A DNA stretch of 64,000 bases from positions 62,001 through 126,000 of the forward strand of contig NZ_JABFCN010000051.1 of NCBI RefSeq assembly GCF_013087515.1, in the 5' to 3' direction. The position numbers were made by a program, and so were the translations under genes. Source of the DNA: Rhizobium sophorae. GTDB lineage: Bacteria; Pseudomonadota; Alphaproteobacteria; Rhizobiales; Rhizobiaceae. This document shows, one piece after another, positions 9,797-18,102 of the stretch. Positions within the stretch are counted from its first letter, which is position 1. Every line of letters starts with the position of its first letter. The notes under the pieces were generated by a model. The model was not told where the DNA came from and ran no database searches. It was given only the letters and a program-made list of their open reading frames with translations.

Positions 9797-10663
9797 ATGC
9801 CCGATCAGTTGTCCATTGCCCAACCGCAGTTCCTGACGGTCGGCGAGGGTGAGGCGGCGCGTGAGATCGCCATGCTTGTCCGCCCGGCACGGGCCGGCAA
9901 TGGCGCACCGGCACTCGTCTGGCTGTCCGGCTACCGCTCCGACATGAGCGGCACCAAGGCGGTGGAACTCGATGGGCTGGCGGCGGACCTTGGGCTTGCC
10001 TGCATCCGCCTCGACTATTCCGGCCACGGGCTTTCCGGCGGCAGCTTCAGCGACGGCACGATCTCGCGCTGGCTGGAGGAGGCACTTGCCGTCCTCCGCC
10101 ATGTCGCCCCCGATCGGATAATCCTCGTCGGCTCGTCGATGGGCGGCTGGATCGCGCTCAGGCTGGCGCAGGAGCTTGCGCGCCAGGGCGGCGTAACGCT
10201 CGAAGGCCCAAAGCTCGCAGGGATGGTGCTGATCGCGCCGGCCCCCGATTTCACCTCCGAGCTGATCGAGCCGAATCTGAAGGCCAAGGAGCGCAAGTCG
10301 CTTGCCGAGCGCGGCTATTTCGAAGAGCGCTCGCAATACAGCCCAGAACCCAACATCTATACGCGGGCGCTGATCGAGGACGGCCGAAAGAACCGGGTGC
10401 TCGACGGCATCATCGAAACCGGCTGCCCGGTGCACATTCTCCAGGGCATGAAAGACGCAGATGTGCCGCATGCGCATGCGATGAAACTGGTCGAACATCT
10501 TCCCTCCGACGACGTTGTGCTGACCTTCGTCCGCGACGGCGACCACCGCCTTTCCCGCCCCGGCGATATCGCGCTTCTCTTGAGTGCCGTCAAAGGCATC
10601 ATTCGTTCATCAACAAATAGGCAGATGCCCGCTCGAACGGCAGAGGCGGATAAATTCGCCTGA
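9797..10663 (+). CDS. Alpha/beta hydrolase
   Basis: 288 residues, cytosolic alpha/beta hydrolase fold. The nucleophile elbow is G-S-S-M-G-G (LVGSSMGGWIALRLAQ, about residue 112), preceded by an oxyanion strand (LVWLSGYRSDMSGTKA). The acid is probably in the LQGMKDADVPHAHA strand, and the catalytic His is in DGDHRLSRP near residue 251. It is similar to the proteins annotated as palmitoyl-thioesterase ABHD10-like or BAAT-type hydrolases in alphaproteobacteria. AACAGGAG lies 8 bp before the ATG. Substrate unknown; it is divergent from infC. Confidence 0.88.
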   Translation: MPDQLSIAQPQFLTVGEGEAAREIAMLVRPARAGNGAPALVWLSGYRSDMSGTKAVELDGLAADLGLACIRLDYSGHGLSGGSFSDGTISRWLEEALAVLRHVAPDRIILVGSSMGGWIALRLAQELARQGGVTLEGPKLAGMVLIAPAPDFTSELIEPNLKAKERKSLAERGYFEERSQYSPEPNIYTRALIEDGRKNRVLDGIIETGCPVHILQGMKDADVPHAHAMKLVEHLPSDDVVLTFVRDGDHRLSRPGDIALLLSAVKGIIRSSTNRQMPARTAEADKFA

Positions 10664-10732
10664 TGCAGGTCCCCCAACCCGTTGCATTTTAACCATATCG
10701 GCGGGTCGTAAGGTCCTCCCAAGAAGTAACGA

Positions 10733-10761
10733 TTGACTCTTTCCGGCCCTCTCCATTAACA
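10733..10761 (+). promoter_or_regulatory. Possible promoter of the BTLCP gene
   Basis: TTGACT (10733-10738) is spaced 17 bp from TTAACA (10756-10761), about 40 bp before the GTG start of the transglutaminase-like gene. The -35 is good, the -10 only fair. Confidence 0.4.
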
Positions 10762-10801
10762 CTTTGTTAATAAATAAGGGCGATGCAAGGAAAGAGCGGG
10801 C

Positions 10802-11401
10802 GTGCGGATCAAGGGTATCTTTGTGGCCATGATGGCCATGTTTGCGATGGCGACGGCCGCCATACCAGCCCCCAGCAGAAATGCTTCCATGGTGACAGGC
10901 AATGCCACCTCACAGCCGATCGGGCACTATGATTTCTGTCAGATTCACCGCATTGAATGCGGCGCAAACCGCAACGCCGGCCCCGTTGCCATGACCCTGG
11001 GGAAGTGGTCGCTCGTGCGTTCGGTCAACGCCACGGTCAACCGCACGATCACGCCGATGACCGACAAGGAAATCTACGGCAAGGATGAGGTCTGGGCCTA
11101 TCCGACCACCGCCGGCGACTGCGAGGATTTCGCGCTGTTGAAGCGCCGCATGCTGATCCAACGCGGCTTTCCGGCTGCCGATCTGCTGATGACCGTCGTG
11201 CGCAAGCCGGATGGTGAAGGTCATGCGGTGCTGACGCTGCGCACCGCCGAGGGCGATTTCGTGCTCGACAACCTCGCCGCCGACGTCAAGCCGTGGTTCG
11301 GCACGCCCTATTCCTTCGTCAAGCGCCAGTCGAGCTACAATGCCGGCCGCTGGGTCACCATCGAGAACGGCCGCGACGTCCTAGTCGGCGCGCTGCGGTA
11401 A
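10802..11401 (+). CDS. Bacterial transglutaminase-like cysteine proteinase (BTLCP, DUF920)
   Basis: 199 residues with an N-terminal signal peptide (GIFVAMMAMFAMATAAIPAP), so probably periplasmic. The Cys-His-Asp triad can be placed: Cys in TTAGDCEDFALLKR, His in GEGHAVLTLR and Asp in FVLDNLAADVKPW. The family (also called Peptidase_C93) is common in rhizobia; the Pseudomonas homologue LapG cleaves surface adhesins, but that role is not shown here. A GTG start at 10802 follows AAAGAGCGGG; ATG codons further in would cut the signal peptide. A strong terminator follows. Confidence 0.88.
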   Translation: MRIKGIFVAMMAMFAMATAAIPAPSRNASMVTGNATSQPIGHYDFCQIHRIECGANRNAGPVAMTLGKWSLVRSVNATVNRTITPMTDKEIYGKDEVWAYPTTAGDCEDFALLKRRMLIQRGFPAADLLMTVVRKPDGEGHAVLTLRTAEGDFVLDNLAADVKPWFGTPYSFVKRQSSYNAGRWVTIENGRDVLVGALR

Positions 11402-11422
11402 GGGTTGCAATAGAGAATGTGG

Positions 11423-11454
11423 AAAGGCCGGCGCTTTGCCGGCCTTTTGCTTTT
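11423..11454 (+). terminator. Rho-independent terminator after the BTLCP gene
   Basis: AAAGGCCGGC (11423-11432) and GCCGGCCTTT (11438-11447) form a 10-bp stem with a 5-base loop, followed by TGCTTTT. It is a textbook intrinsic terminator 21 bp after the stop. Confidence 0.9.
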
Positions 11455-11518
11455 GGGGATGGTTCTCTTTGTCCTTATGTGGAGAGGAGGGCTGCCGCGG
11501 CCTTTCGCTTGCGCTCAA

Positions 11519-11788
11519 GGCGTTCGTCGCTACCGCTCCTCACCCCCTTGCCCTGCCGGCATCGACCGCGGTCGAGACCCGTGGCTCGACCGCGGTCGAT
11601 GCCGGCAGGCAGATGAGGGGGGGAGCGGCGAGGCCGCGAGTGCACTGAGCGCAGGCGAAGGGCACGGACCGCTTTTGATGCCGGGTATGACGCACCGTCT
11701 CCCGGCCCTTCGCTTTGGGCTCAGGGCGTTCGTCGCTGCAATCGATTCACTGGATCGATTGCTCGGCTTCGCCGACCGCTCCTCACCC
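11519..11788. repeat. RIME-like palindromic repeat block between BTLCP and mbfA genes
   Basis: The 381-bp gap (11402-11782) holds a perfect 25-bp inverted repeat (11552-11576 with 11585-11609, 8-base loop), a smaller one (GCAATCGAT, 11738-11746, with ATCGATTGC, 11754-11762), and a direct repeat of ACCGCTCCTCACCC (11532-11545 and 11775-11788). The second copy runs over the mbfA stop codon. The edge GCCGGCAGGCAGATGAGGGG (11601-11620) matches, on the other strand and at 19 of 20 bases, the edge of the repeat near 14434. No gene is seen. Confidence 0.75.
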
Positions 11789-12766
11789 ATTCCCAATCAA
11801 AATCCCCGCGCCGAGCACCAGGCCGCCGCCGAGCACCACCTGGAAGGCGGCGCGCAGGAAGGGGGTTTCCATGTAGCGGTTCTGGATGAAGGCGATGGCC
11901 CAGAGTTCGAAGAAGACGACGACGGCGGCGGTGATCGTCGCTGTCCAGAAATGCGGGATCAGATAGGGCAGCGCGTGGCCAAGGCCGCCGAGCGTCGTCA
12001 TGATGCCGCAGGCAAGGCCGCGCTTTACCGGCGAGCCTCTGCCGGAGATCTTGCCGTCGTCATGGGCGGCCTCAGTGAAGCCCATCGATATGCCGGCGCC
12101 GACAGAGGCCGAAAGGCCGACGAGAAAGGTCTGCCAGGTATCCTGCGTGGCGAAGGCGGCGGCGAAGATCGGCGCCAGAGTCGAGACCGAGCCGTCCATG
12201 AGTCCGGCAAGACCCGGCTGCACATAGGTCAGCACGAATTGCCGATGCACCGTCGCGTCCTCGTCGTGCTTGACGTCTGCGGGCGTATGTTTGTCGCCCA
12301 GCATGCGGGCGATATCCTCATGTCCCTGTTCGGCGAGGGCGAGATCGCCGAGAAGCTCACGCGTCGAGGCGTCCGCAGTCCGTTTTGCCGCCTCGACATA
12401 GAAGCGATAGGCCTGCTCCTCCATCGCCTCGGTTTCCTGCCGCATCGCATCCAGCGAAAGGTTTGCCCTGAGCCAGTCCGGCTTTCGCTCGTAAAAACCC
12501 TGCACATGCTCGCGCCGGATCAACGGGATGCGCTCGCCGAAACGCTGGCGATGGATCTCGATCAACGACTTGCGATGGGTATCCTCGACTTCGGCCATGT
12601 CCTCGAAGACTTTGGCCGAGGCCGGAAATTCGCGGCGCAGCCTGTCGGCATAGGCAAGATAGATGCGGGCATCGTCTTCCTCGGAGGCGATCCCAAGGGC
12701 AAGAATCTCCTGCTCGGACAGCGACTCGAAAGATCGTTTCGAGGATCTGAAAAATCGCGTCAGCAT
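11783..12766 (-). CDS. mbfA: Membrane-bound ferritin / iron exporter MbfA (erythrin-VIT1 family)
   Basis: 327 residues with two parts. Residues 1-165 are a ferritin-like four-helix domain with repeated E-x-x-H sites (VEDTHRKSL, LAEQGHEDIAR) and E-rich helices. Residues 170-327 are a VIT1-type membrane domain with about five helices (LAGLMDGSVSTLAPIFAAAF, ASVGAGISMGFTEA, ending VVLGGGLVLGAGILIGNG). In Bradyrhizobium and Agrobacterium MbfA exports iron and is repressed by Irr. The ATG at 12766 has GGAGAA upstream. A perfect Irr box overlaps its -10 region, fitting induction when iron is plentiful. Confidence 0.93.
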   Translation of the reverse strand: MLTRFFRSSKRSFESLSEQEILALGIASEEDDARIYLAYADRLRREFPASAKVFEDMAEVEDTHRKSLIEIHRQRFGERIPLIRREHVQGFYERKPDWLRANLSLDAMRQETEAMEEQAYRFYVEAAKRTADASTRELLGDLALAEQGHEDIARMLGDKHTPADVKHDEDATVHRQFVLTYVQPGLAGLMDGSVSTLAPIFAAAFATQDTWQTFLVGLSASVGAGISMGFTEAAHDDGKISGRGSPVKRGLACGIMTTLGGLGHALPYLIPHFWTATITAAVVVFFELWAIAFIQNRYMETPFLRAAFQVVLGGGLVLGAGILIGNG

Positions 12767-12780
12767 GACTTTCTCCAATT

Positions 12781-12824
12781 TTTAGAATTATTCTAAATCT
12801 AAAGAACGCAATGATGACGGTCAA
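12781..12824 (-). promoter_or_regulatory. mbfA promoter with overlapping Irr box (ICE motif)
   Basis: A 17-bp perfect palindrome, TTTAGAAT-T-ATTCTAAA (12781-12797), matches the iron-control element bound by Irr in rhizobia. On the minus strand TTGACC (12824-12819) lies 17 bp before TAGATT (12801-12796), and the box overlaps the end of this -10 and the expected start site. This geometry fits direct repression. The box ends about 15 bp upstream of the mbfA ATG. Confidence 0.88.
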
Positions 12825-12905
12825 GTGCGCGAGCAAGCCCGCTGACAGATTGCCGCAAGCGGCGCGGACGACTTTGGCGCGCCGCCATAAACACCTATAT
12901 GAGAG

Positions 12906-12926
12906 GGCGCCGCATCACGCGGCGCC
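12906..12926 (+). repeat. Hairpin in the leader of the truncated haemoglobin gene
   Basis: GGCGCCGC (12906-12913) and GCGGCGCC (12919-12926) form a perfect 8-bp stem with a 5-base loop, 11 bp before the ATG at 12938. It borders the ribosome site and could modulate translation. Confidence 0.5.
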
Positions 12927-12937
12927 GGGGATTTGGA

Positions 12938-13405
12938 ATGGACAATGACATTCAGGGCCGCCCTGCCCATGTCGCGGCGATCCGCGAAAGGGCGGAGGCC
13001 GAAATGCAGGCGATGGGCGTGGACGCGGCCTTCATCGACAGGCTGGTCGAGACCTTTTACGCACGCGTGCTAACGCATCCCGATCTCGGCCCGGTGTTCG
13101 ACGCCAGGCTGTCCGGTCGCTGGCCGGAGCATATGGCGAAGATGAACGACTTCTGGTCGGCCGTCGCCTTCCGCAGCGGCGCCTATGGCGGCAAGCCGGT
13201 GCAGGCGCATACGGGCGTCCAGAACCTGACGCCGGATCTCTTTCCGAAATGGCTGTCGCTGTTTGCCGCAACGCTCGACGATGTCGCCCCGTCACCGGAG
13301 GCTAAGGCCTGGTTCATGGCAACGGCGGAGCGGATCGCCAAAAGCTTGACACTGTCGCTGTTCTACAATCCGGCGCTCGACGATCCCGCGCGCAAACCCG
13401 CCTGA
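12938..13405 (+). CDS. Group III truncated haemoglobin
   Basis: 155 residues. VDAAFIDRLVETFYARVLTH, then PDLGPVFDARLSGRWPEHMA and KMNDFWSAVAFRSGAYGGKP, match the trHbP (group III) globin, a haem protein with a 2-on-2 fold. The proximal His is probably in the QAHTGVQNL region. The group lacks the Gly-Gly motifs of groups I and II, as here. Proposed roles are NO or oxygen chemistry. The ATG at 12938 is chosen over an upstream in-frame start that would lie inside the hairpin. It is adjacent to the iron exporter mbfA, but on the opposite strand. Confidence 0.9.
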   Translation: MDNDIQGRPAHVAAIRERAEAEMQAMGVDAAFIDRLVETFYARVLTHPDLGPVFDARLSGRWPEHMAKMNDFWSAVAFRSGAYGGKPVQAHTGVQNLTPDLFPKWLSLFAATLDDVAPSPEAKAWFMATAERIAKSLTLSLFYNPALDDPARKPA

Positions 13406-13407
13406 TC

Positions 13408-14319
13408 TCAGGCCTTTTCCGCCGAGGCGGTGGCGCCGACACTGGCCGCCACGACGAGCGCCGTACCCAGCATCTGCAGCGCGGTCATCGGCTGGGCGAG
13501 GATCAGAAAACCGGCGAGCGCGCCGAGCGCCGGTTCGAGGCTCATCAGGATGCCGAAGGATGCCGCCGGCATGCGCCGCAGCGCCACCATTTCCAGCGCA
13601 TAGGGCAGGAGCGGCACGAGGATGGCAAGGCCGAGAATCTCCGCCAACCCCTTCAGCGTGAAGGCGCCCCCTGTCTCGGCAAGACCGAAGGGGGTTGCGA
13701 CGAGGCCGGCGGCGAGCAGCGACATGGAGAGACCTTCCAGCCCCTTGAAGGCAGCGCCGACCTTTTTCGTTAGCAGGATATAGACCGCCCATCCCACAGC
13801 CGAGCCGAGAGCGAAGAGGACGCCTGAGAGATTGCCGACCCAGCCTTCGCCGTCATGGGCGAGGAAGAGAATGCCGGCTGCAGCGATCAACGGCCAGGTA
13901 AGTCGCCAGCTCAGGCCATAGCCAAAGACGGCGACCGAGAGCGGCCCGAGGAAATCGATGGCGATCGCCAGGCCGAGCGGCAGCCGCTGAATCGCCGCGA
14001 AGAAGCACAGCGTCATGGCAGCCGTCGTCGTGCCGAGCAGCAACGTCGCCCGCCATTGGGCGCCGCTATAACGCAGCACCGAAGGCCTGACGACGGCGGC
14101 AAGGATGATCGCCGCGAAAGCAAGCCGCAGCCAGGTAGCGCCGGCAACGCCATAGGTCGCAATGGCTGACGAAGACAGTGCCGCCCCGAACTGGATCGAA
14201 GACATCGACATCAGGCACATGGCGATACCGGCCGCCAAGCCGCCCGAAGTCGGCGATACGCCCGGCTGCGCAATCAAGGCCGCGCCGTCCGTCCCACTCT
14301 CGATATTCTTGATGTCCAT
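13408..14319 (-). CDS. DMT superfamily transporter (EamA domains, RhtA-like)
   Basis: 303 residues with about ten transmembrane helices in two EamA repeats (roughly 25-155 and 165-295). Examples of membrane stretches are GGLAAGIAMCLMSMSSIQFG and MLGTALVVAASVGATA. The pattern (SSIQFGAALS, LGLAIAIDFLGPLSVA, ALEMVALRRMPAASFGILMS, EPALGALAGFLILAQ) resembles the threonine/homoserine exporter RhtA. It is an inner-membrane exporter; substrate not certain. The stop is 2 bp from that of the convergent haemoglobin gene. Confidence 0.88.
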   Translation of the reverse strand: MDIKNIESGTDGAALIAQPGVSPTSGGLAAGIAMCLMSMSSIQFGAALSSSAIATYGVAGATWLRLAFAAIILAAVVRPSVLRYSGAQWRATLLLGTTTAAMTLCFFAAIQRLPLGLAIAIDFLGPLSVAVFGYGLSWRLTWPLIAAAGILFLAHDGEGWVGNLSGVLFALGSAVGWAVYILLTKKVGAAFKGLEGLSMSLLAAGLVATPFGLAETGGAFTLKGLAEILGLAILVPLLPYALEMVALRRMPAASFGILMSLEPALGALAGFLILAQPMTALQMLGTALVVAASVGATASAEKA

Positions 14320-14433
14320 GTGGCCCCCGATCCTGGCGCGGTTCTAAGCCGAAGACGGGGGAGGGCCAAATTCAAACTTTTCATGCCGGGATCAAGAGCG
14401 CTGATGCTGAGGCGCCAAGGAACGGCCGGCGAA

Positions 14434-14613
14434 CCCCTCATCCGCCTGCCGGCACCTTCTCCCCGCTGGCGGGGCGAAGGGGATATGCCGCGCCCTCTCC
14501 GTACCTCTCCTACCGCTCGCAGGGCACGTCCCCTCTTCCCGTTTACGGGGGTCCAAAGGACGGGTCGAGGCGAGTGGCTCGACCCCGCTAAGATTAGGGT
14601 GAGGGGCAGCCAT
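14434..14613. repeat. RIME-like intergenic repeat
   Basis: The 330-bp gap between the DMT exporter and recX holds a repeat bounded by CCCCTCATCCGCCTGCCGGC (14434-14453) and, in inverted sense, GGGTGAGGGGCAGCC (near 14599-14613). Inside are TTCTCCCCGC..GGGGCGAAGG and CCGTTTACGGGG hairpins. The layout is that of the rhizobial intergenic mosaic element (RIME). Its left edge is shared with the repeat at 11601-11620. No coding sequence is seen here. Confidence 0.75.
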
Positions 14614-14649
14614 TAGCGCAAACCGGACCGCAAAACCCTTGATGCAATA

Positions 14650-15201
14650 TCACAGACGGCCCGCGAGGATGACCTCTTCGGCATCTTCGAAGCTCATGTC
14701 GAAGACCTTCCTGCCGATGTCTAAACTAAAGCCGTTGCGAGCGAAGGCCGAAAGCTCTTTCGCCTTCCGTTTTTCGTCGAGCTCGACCCGGCGGAAGGGA
14801 CCGAAGGCGCGTTTGCGGGCAAAAATCGCTGCGGCATAGAGATCGTCAGCCTCCTCAAGTGCCGCCTCGACCTTGTCGCTGGAGACGCCCTTGGCAGCAA
14901 GCTTCTGGGCGATCGCCCGCTTCGATTTACCGCCGCGCACGGCCGAGCGCGTGCTGATCTCCGCATAGGCGTGATCGTCGAGCACCTTGTTGTCATAGGC
15001 AAATTTGACCGCGAAATCGGCGATGGCCTTGAGTTGCGCCGCACTGATACCATCGAATTTCTCCTTGGCCTTGCGGGAGATGGCGTCAAAGAGCTGCTTT
15101 TCCGTCATCATCCGCCGCTCGAGGCGATAGACGGTGGAGTTGCGCGCCCAGCTCAGCATGCGTGATGTCGGAATGTCGGATGGAACGGTCTCGTCGGTCA
15201 T
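14650..15201 (-). CDS. recX: Regulatory protein RecX
   Basis: 183 residues, three-helix repeats typical of RecX: YRLERRMMTEKQLFDAISRK, VLDDHAYAEISTRSAVRGGK, SKRAIAQKLAAKGVSSDKVE, AIFARKRAFGPFRR. RecX binds RecA filaments and limits their activity. It lies 9 bp after the deacetylase-like gene on the same strand, so they form an operon; recA itself is not in this window. The sequence is full length for the alphaproteobacterial form. Confidence 0.92.
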   Translation of the reverse strand: MTDETVPSDIPTSRMLSWARNSTVYRLERRMMTEKQLFDAISRKAKEKFDGISAAQLKAIADFAVKFAYDNKVLDDHAYAEISTRSAVRGGKSKRAIAQKLAAKGVSSDKVEAALEEADDLYAAAIFARKRAFGPFRRVELDEKRKAKELSAFARNGFSLDIGRKVFDMSFEDAEEVILAGRL

Positions 15202-15210
15202 CGGCAGGGA

Positions 15211-16236
15211 TCAGGCTTCCAGACCCTTGAGGACATTGGCGACGTTGAGGCCGATCTCCGGCACGCCGTAGCCGCCCTCCATGCAAGCGAGCACCGGCAG
15301 GCCGGCGGAAGCGATCATCGCGCCCATGCGGGTGAAATCGTCGGAGGTGAGGCTGAAGAAGGAGATCGGGTCGCGCTCGAAGGTATCGACGCCGAGTGCC
15401 ACGACGATCGCCTCCGCGCCGAAGGCCTTGATGCGGGTGAGCGCATCGGCAAGGGCCGAAGACCAGACATCCCAAGGCGTGCCCGGGAGCATCGGATAGT
15501 TGCGGTTGGCGCCTGTGCCCTCCCCCTCGCCTTCCTCGTCGGCATGGCCGAGGAAATAGGGAAAGGCATGCATGGGATCGCCATGCAGCGATGCGGTGAA
15601 GACATCGCCTCTGTGATAGAAGAGATCCTGCGTACCGTTGCCATGATGGAAATCGACATCCAGCACGGCGACTTTCCTCGCACCATGGTCGAGCAGCCGC
15701 TGCGCCGCGACACCTGAATTGTTGATGAAACAATAGCCGCCGAAGAGATCGATGCCGGCATGGTGGCCGGGCGGGCGGCAGAGCGCGAAGGCGAAACGAT
15801 TGCCGGTATTCAGCCAGTCAGCGCCTGATATCGCGCAGCGCATGGAGGCGATCGCCGCCGCGTAGGAACCCTTGGTGATCGAGGTATCGGCGGCATTGGC
15901 GTAGTGGCCGATCGCGCCGACGATATTGTCGGGCACGCGCTGGCTGGTGCGGCGAACGGCGAAGGAATTGGCGATCGCCTCGCCCGTAAAACCGGCCGCC
16001 ACCCAGCGGTCCCACACGGTGGCAAGAAAATCCAGATAGGCGGGATCATGCACTTTTAGCGCCGTTTCCAACCCGTGTGCATCGGGTGCCACGACATCGG
16101 TAAAGCCCGCCTCCTTGACCGCCGCCAGAATCCATTCGGCGCGAAACGGCGCCTCGAAAGGCGTCACCAGCTGGCCGGCGTGCAGCTCGGTCCTGGCATC
16201 GCGCAGCTTATGGTCTTCGGAATAGATGACGCGCAT
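15211..16236 (-). CDS. Histone deacetylase family protein (acetylpolyamine amidohydrolase-like)
   Basis: 341 residues, arginase/deacetylase fold. Zinc and catalytic residues are visible: AVLDVDFHHGNGTQDLFYHR (Asp and His ligands, tandem His), CRPPGHHAGIDLFGGYCFIN (His pair, Gly-Gly-Tyr-Cys) and ALGVDTFERDPI (second Asp ligand). The start MRVIYSEDHKLRDARTELHA matches bacterial acetylpolyamine amidohydrolases. It likely removes acetyl groups from acetylpolyamines or related amides. The ATG at 16236 begins the domain; recX follows. Confidence 0.9.
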   Translation of the reverse strand: MRVIYSEDHKLRDARTELHAGQLVTPFEAPFRAEWILAAVKEAGFTDVVAPDAHGLETALKVHDPAYLDFLATVWDRWVAAGFTGEAIANSFAVRRTSQRVPDNIVGAIGHYANAADTSITKGSYAAAIASMRCAISGADWLNTGNRFAFALCRPPGHHAGIDLFGGYCFINNSGVAAQRLLDHGARKVAVLDVDFHHGNGTQDLFYHRGDVFTASLHGDPMHAFPYFLGHADEEGEGEGTGANRNYPMLPGTPWDVWSSALADALTRIKAFGAEAIVVALGVDTFERDPISFFSLTSDDFTRMGAMIASAGLPVLACMEGGYGVPEIGLNVANVLKGLEA

Positions 16237-16369
16237 TTCAGATCCTGCCTTTGATTGCCAATGGAGATTTACACGGCTCGGCCCTGACAAAAAAGCGGTG
16301 CAGGCCCTTGATCGTCTGGAATAATGCCGCCACCTTCGTCGGTGTTTTGAGAACCAGGAAATTTTCCGC

Positions 16370-16981
16370 ATGAAAGTGCTGATGGTCGATGTCGACGGCG
16401 TGCTCATTCATGGTCGTCCAGTGGATGGCCTGCCTCATTTCACCCATCTTGAGCGCGATCTCGGCCTGCGTGTCGACCTGCTGCAGCAGGAGTTCTTTCA
16501 GATCCACTGGCGCGATATCATCATCGGGCGCGAGGCACTGGAGCCGAGGCTCGCCGGCGTTCTCGCAAAGATCGCGCCCCACCTCAGCGTCGAAACACTG
16601 ATCGACTACTGGTTCGAAAACGATTCCCGCCTCGATCTCAATCTGCTCGAAGAACTCGCGGCTCTCAGGCAAAGCGGCATCACTCTCTTGCTGGCGACCA
16701 ACCAGGAGCATAGGCGGGCACGCTATCTGATGGAGCAGATCGGCCTTAGCGCGCATTTCGACGACATCATCTATTCTGCAGCACTCGGACACAGCAAGCC
16801 TTCCTCTGACTTCTTCCGGCTGGCGACCGAGCGGGCCGGCGTGCTGCCCGGCGAAATCGCCTTCATCGACGATATGGCGGTGAATATCGAAGCGGCGCGG
16901 CAATTCGGCTGGAATGCCGCGCAGTGGACGGCGGGCGCGACGCTCGGCGGCGCGCTTCCGGTCTTGGCCAAGTCGGCCTGA
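16370..16981 (+). CDS. HAD family hydrolase
   Basis: 203 residues with all four HAD motifs: MVDVDGVL (motif I nucleophile Asp), LLATNQEHRR (motif II), GHSKPSSDFF (motif III Lys) and EIAFIDDMAVNIEAAR (motif IV Asp pair). A helical cap lies between motifs I and II, as in the HAD-IA subfamily. It is probably a small-molecule phosphatase; substrate unknown. It is divergent from the deacetylase-like gene across 133 bp. Confidence 0.9.
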   Translation: MKVLMVDVDGVLIHGRPVDGLPHFTHLERDLGLRVDLLQQEFFQIHWRDIIIGREALEPRLAGVLAKIAPHLSVETLIDYWFENDSRLDLNLLEELAALRQSGITLLLATNQEHRRARYLMEQIGLSAHFDDIIYSAALGHSKPSSDFFRLATERAGVLPGEIAFIDDMAVNIEAARQFGWNAAQWTAGATLGGALPVLAKSA

Positions 16982-16995
16982 GCGGGCCGGCGCAA

Positions 16996-17514
16996 TCAAG
17001 TGAGCCGCTTGTAGAACAGGGTGGTGGCGCAGAAGCCGCCTTCCGGCCACAGCGCATAATCGGGGATGACACCGACACGCTGCCAGCCCAGGCGCGGATA
17101 GATCGCCTCGGCATCGCTGCCGGTGGCCGTGTCGAGCACGAGCAGGGTCTTGCCGCGGCTTGCCGCCTCGCGCTCGGCAGCCTCCATCAGCAGCCTGGCG
17201 AGGCCCTTGCCGCGGGCGGAGCGGTGTACCAGCAGCTTCTTCAGGTCGCCGCGGTGCGGCTGGTTCGGCATCTGCGCGGCCCCCACCTGCACCGTGCCGA
17301 CGATCCTGCCGTCGAGTTCGGCAACCAGCAGCAGGCTGCCGCCCGCAGCGACGGCATCGGCGACATCGCGCCAATAGGGCTCGGCATCTTCAGGCCCATA
17401 GGGCTGCATGAAGCCGACGGAGGCGCCACCCGCGACGCAATCGGCAAGCACTTGCGAAAGGGCCGGAACGGCGGCGCGGGCCTCCTCGGCGGAAAGGATA
17501 CGAATGTCGGGCAT
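16996..17514 (-). CDS. GNAT family N-acetyltransferase
   Basis: 172 residues. Motif A lies at about residues 88-112 (LKKLLVHRSARGKGLARLLM) with the R-G-K-G-L-A loop for acetyl-CoA, followed by LLVLDTATGSDAEAIYPRLG (motif B). The C-terminus DYALWPEGGFCATTLFYKRL is typical of a GNAT group found beside XRE-cupin regulators. It starts 21 bp after such a regulator gene on the same strand, so the pair is one operon and the regulator may control it. Confidence 0.9.
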   Translation of the reverse strand: MPDIRILSAEEARAAVPALSQVLADCVAGGASVGFMQPYGPEDAEPYWRDVADAVAAGGSLLLVAELDGRIVGTVQVGAAQMPNQPHRGDLKKLLVHRSARGKGLARLLMEAAEREAASRGKTLLVLDTATGSDAEAIYPRLGWQRVGVIPDYALWPEGGFCATTLFYKRLT

Positions 17515-17535
17515 GCTGTTCTCCTCAGAATATTG

Positions 17536-18102
17536 TTAGCGGCCACCGCGATCGAGCACGACGCAATAGCGCGCGGGCATATTGCCGGGATTATGGAAGA
17601 CGTGACCCTCGCCGACGGGCATGAAGAGGCAATCGCCAGGCCGCAGCCGGTAAACCACCTCACCCGCCGTCATCTCCAGCTCGCCGTCGAACAGCCAGAT
17701 ATGCTGCGTCATGCCATGGGCGCTCGCATGCGGGGGGAAGCTGACGCGGGCGCCAGGGGGGAATTCGACCTCGACGATATCGACATCGGAGGCCGTGCCT
17801 GGGGGCGAAACAGACCGGCGCATATATCCCGTCTCCGGATCGCGCCAGACCTGCTGTTCCTGCCGACGGGCGAGCGGCGAGGCCTGCCCCTCTTCCGCAA
17901 AGAAGGCCGACAGCGACAGACCAAGTGCTGCGCAGATCCTTGCCAGCAGCGACGCGGTCGGGCTCGCCTCCGCCCGCTCGATGCGCGAGATCATCGCCCG
18001 GCTGACACCGGAGGCCGCCGCAAGATCATCGAGCGTCAGAGCCTTTTCCTGCCTCAGCGTGCGGATGCGGATGCCGATCGCCTGTTCGAGTTCCGGTTCC
18101 AT
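17536..18102 (-). CDS. XRE family regulator with C-terminal cupin
   Basis: 188 residues. An N-terminal HTH_3 domain (about 10-65: RIRTLRQEKALTLDDLAAAS, VSRAMISRIERAEASPTASL) is joined to a cupin (about 105-185: VEFPPGARVSFPPH, HIWLFDGELEMTAGE, YRLRPGDCLFMPVGEGHVFH). Such proteins sense small molecules through the cupin. It heads an operon with the GNAT gene and is divergent from tenA (138 bp apart), so tenA is a second possible target. Confidence 0.92.
   Translation of the reverse strand: MEPELEQAIGIRIRTLRQEKALTLDDLAAASGVSRAMISRIERAEASPTASLLARICAALGLSLSAFFAEEGQASPLARRQEQQVWRDPETGYMRRSVSPPGTASDVDIVEVEFPPGARVSFPPHASAHGMTQHIWLFDGELEMTAGEVVYRLRPGDCLFMPVGEGHVFHNPGNMPARYCVVLDRGGR

Noticed and set aside
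11543-11620. Repeated palindromes that could be read as a CRISPR array
   Set aside because: There are no regularly spaced direct repeats with unique spacers and no cas genes; the layout is that of RIME-like elements.
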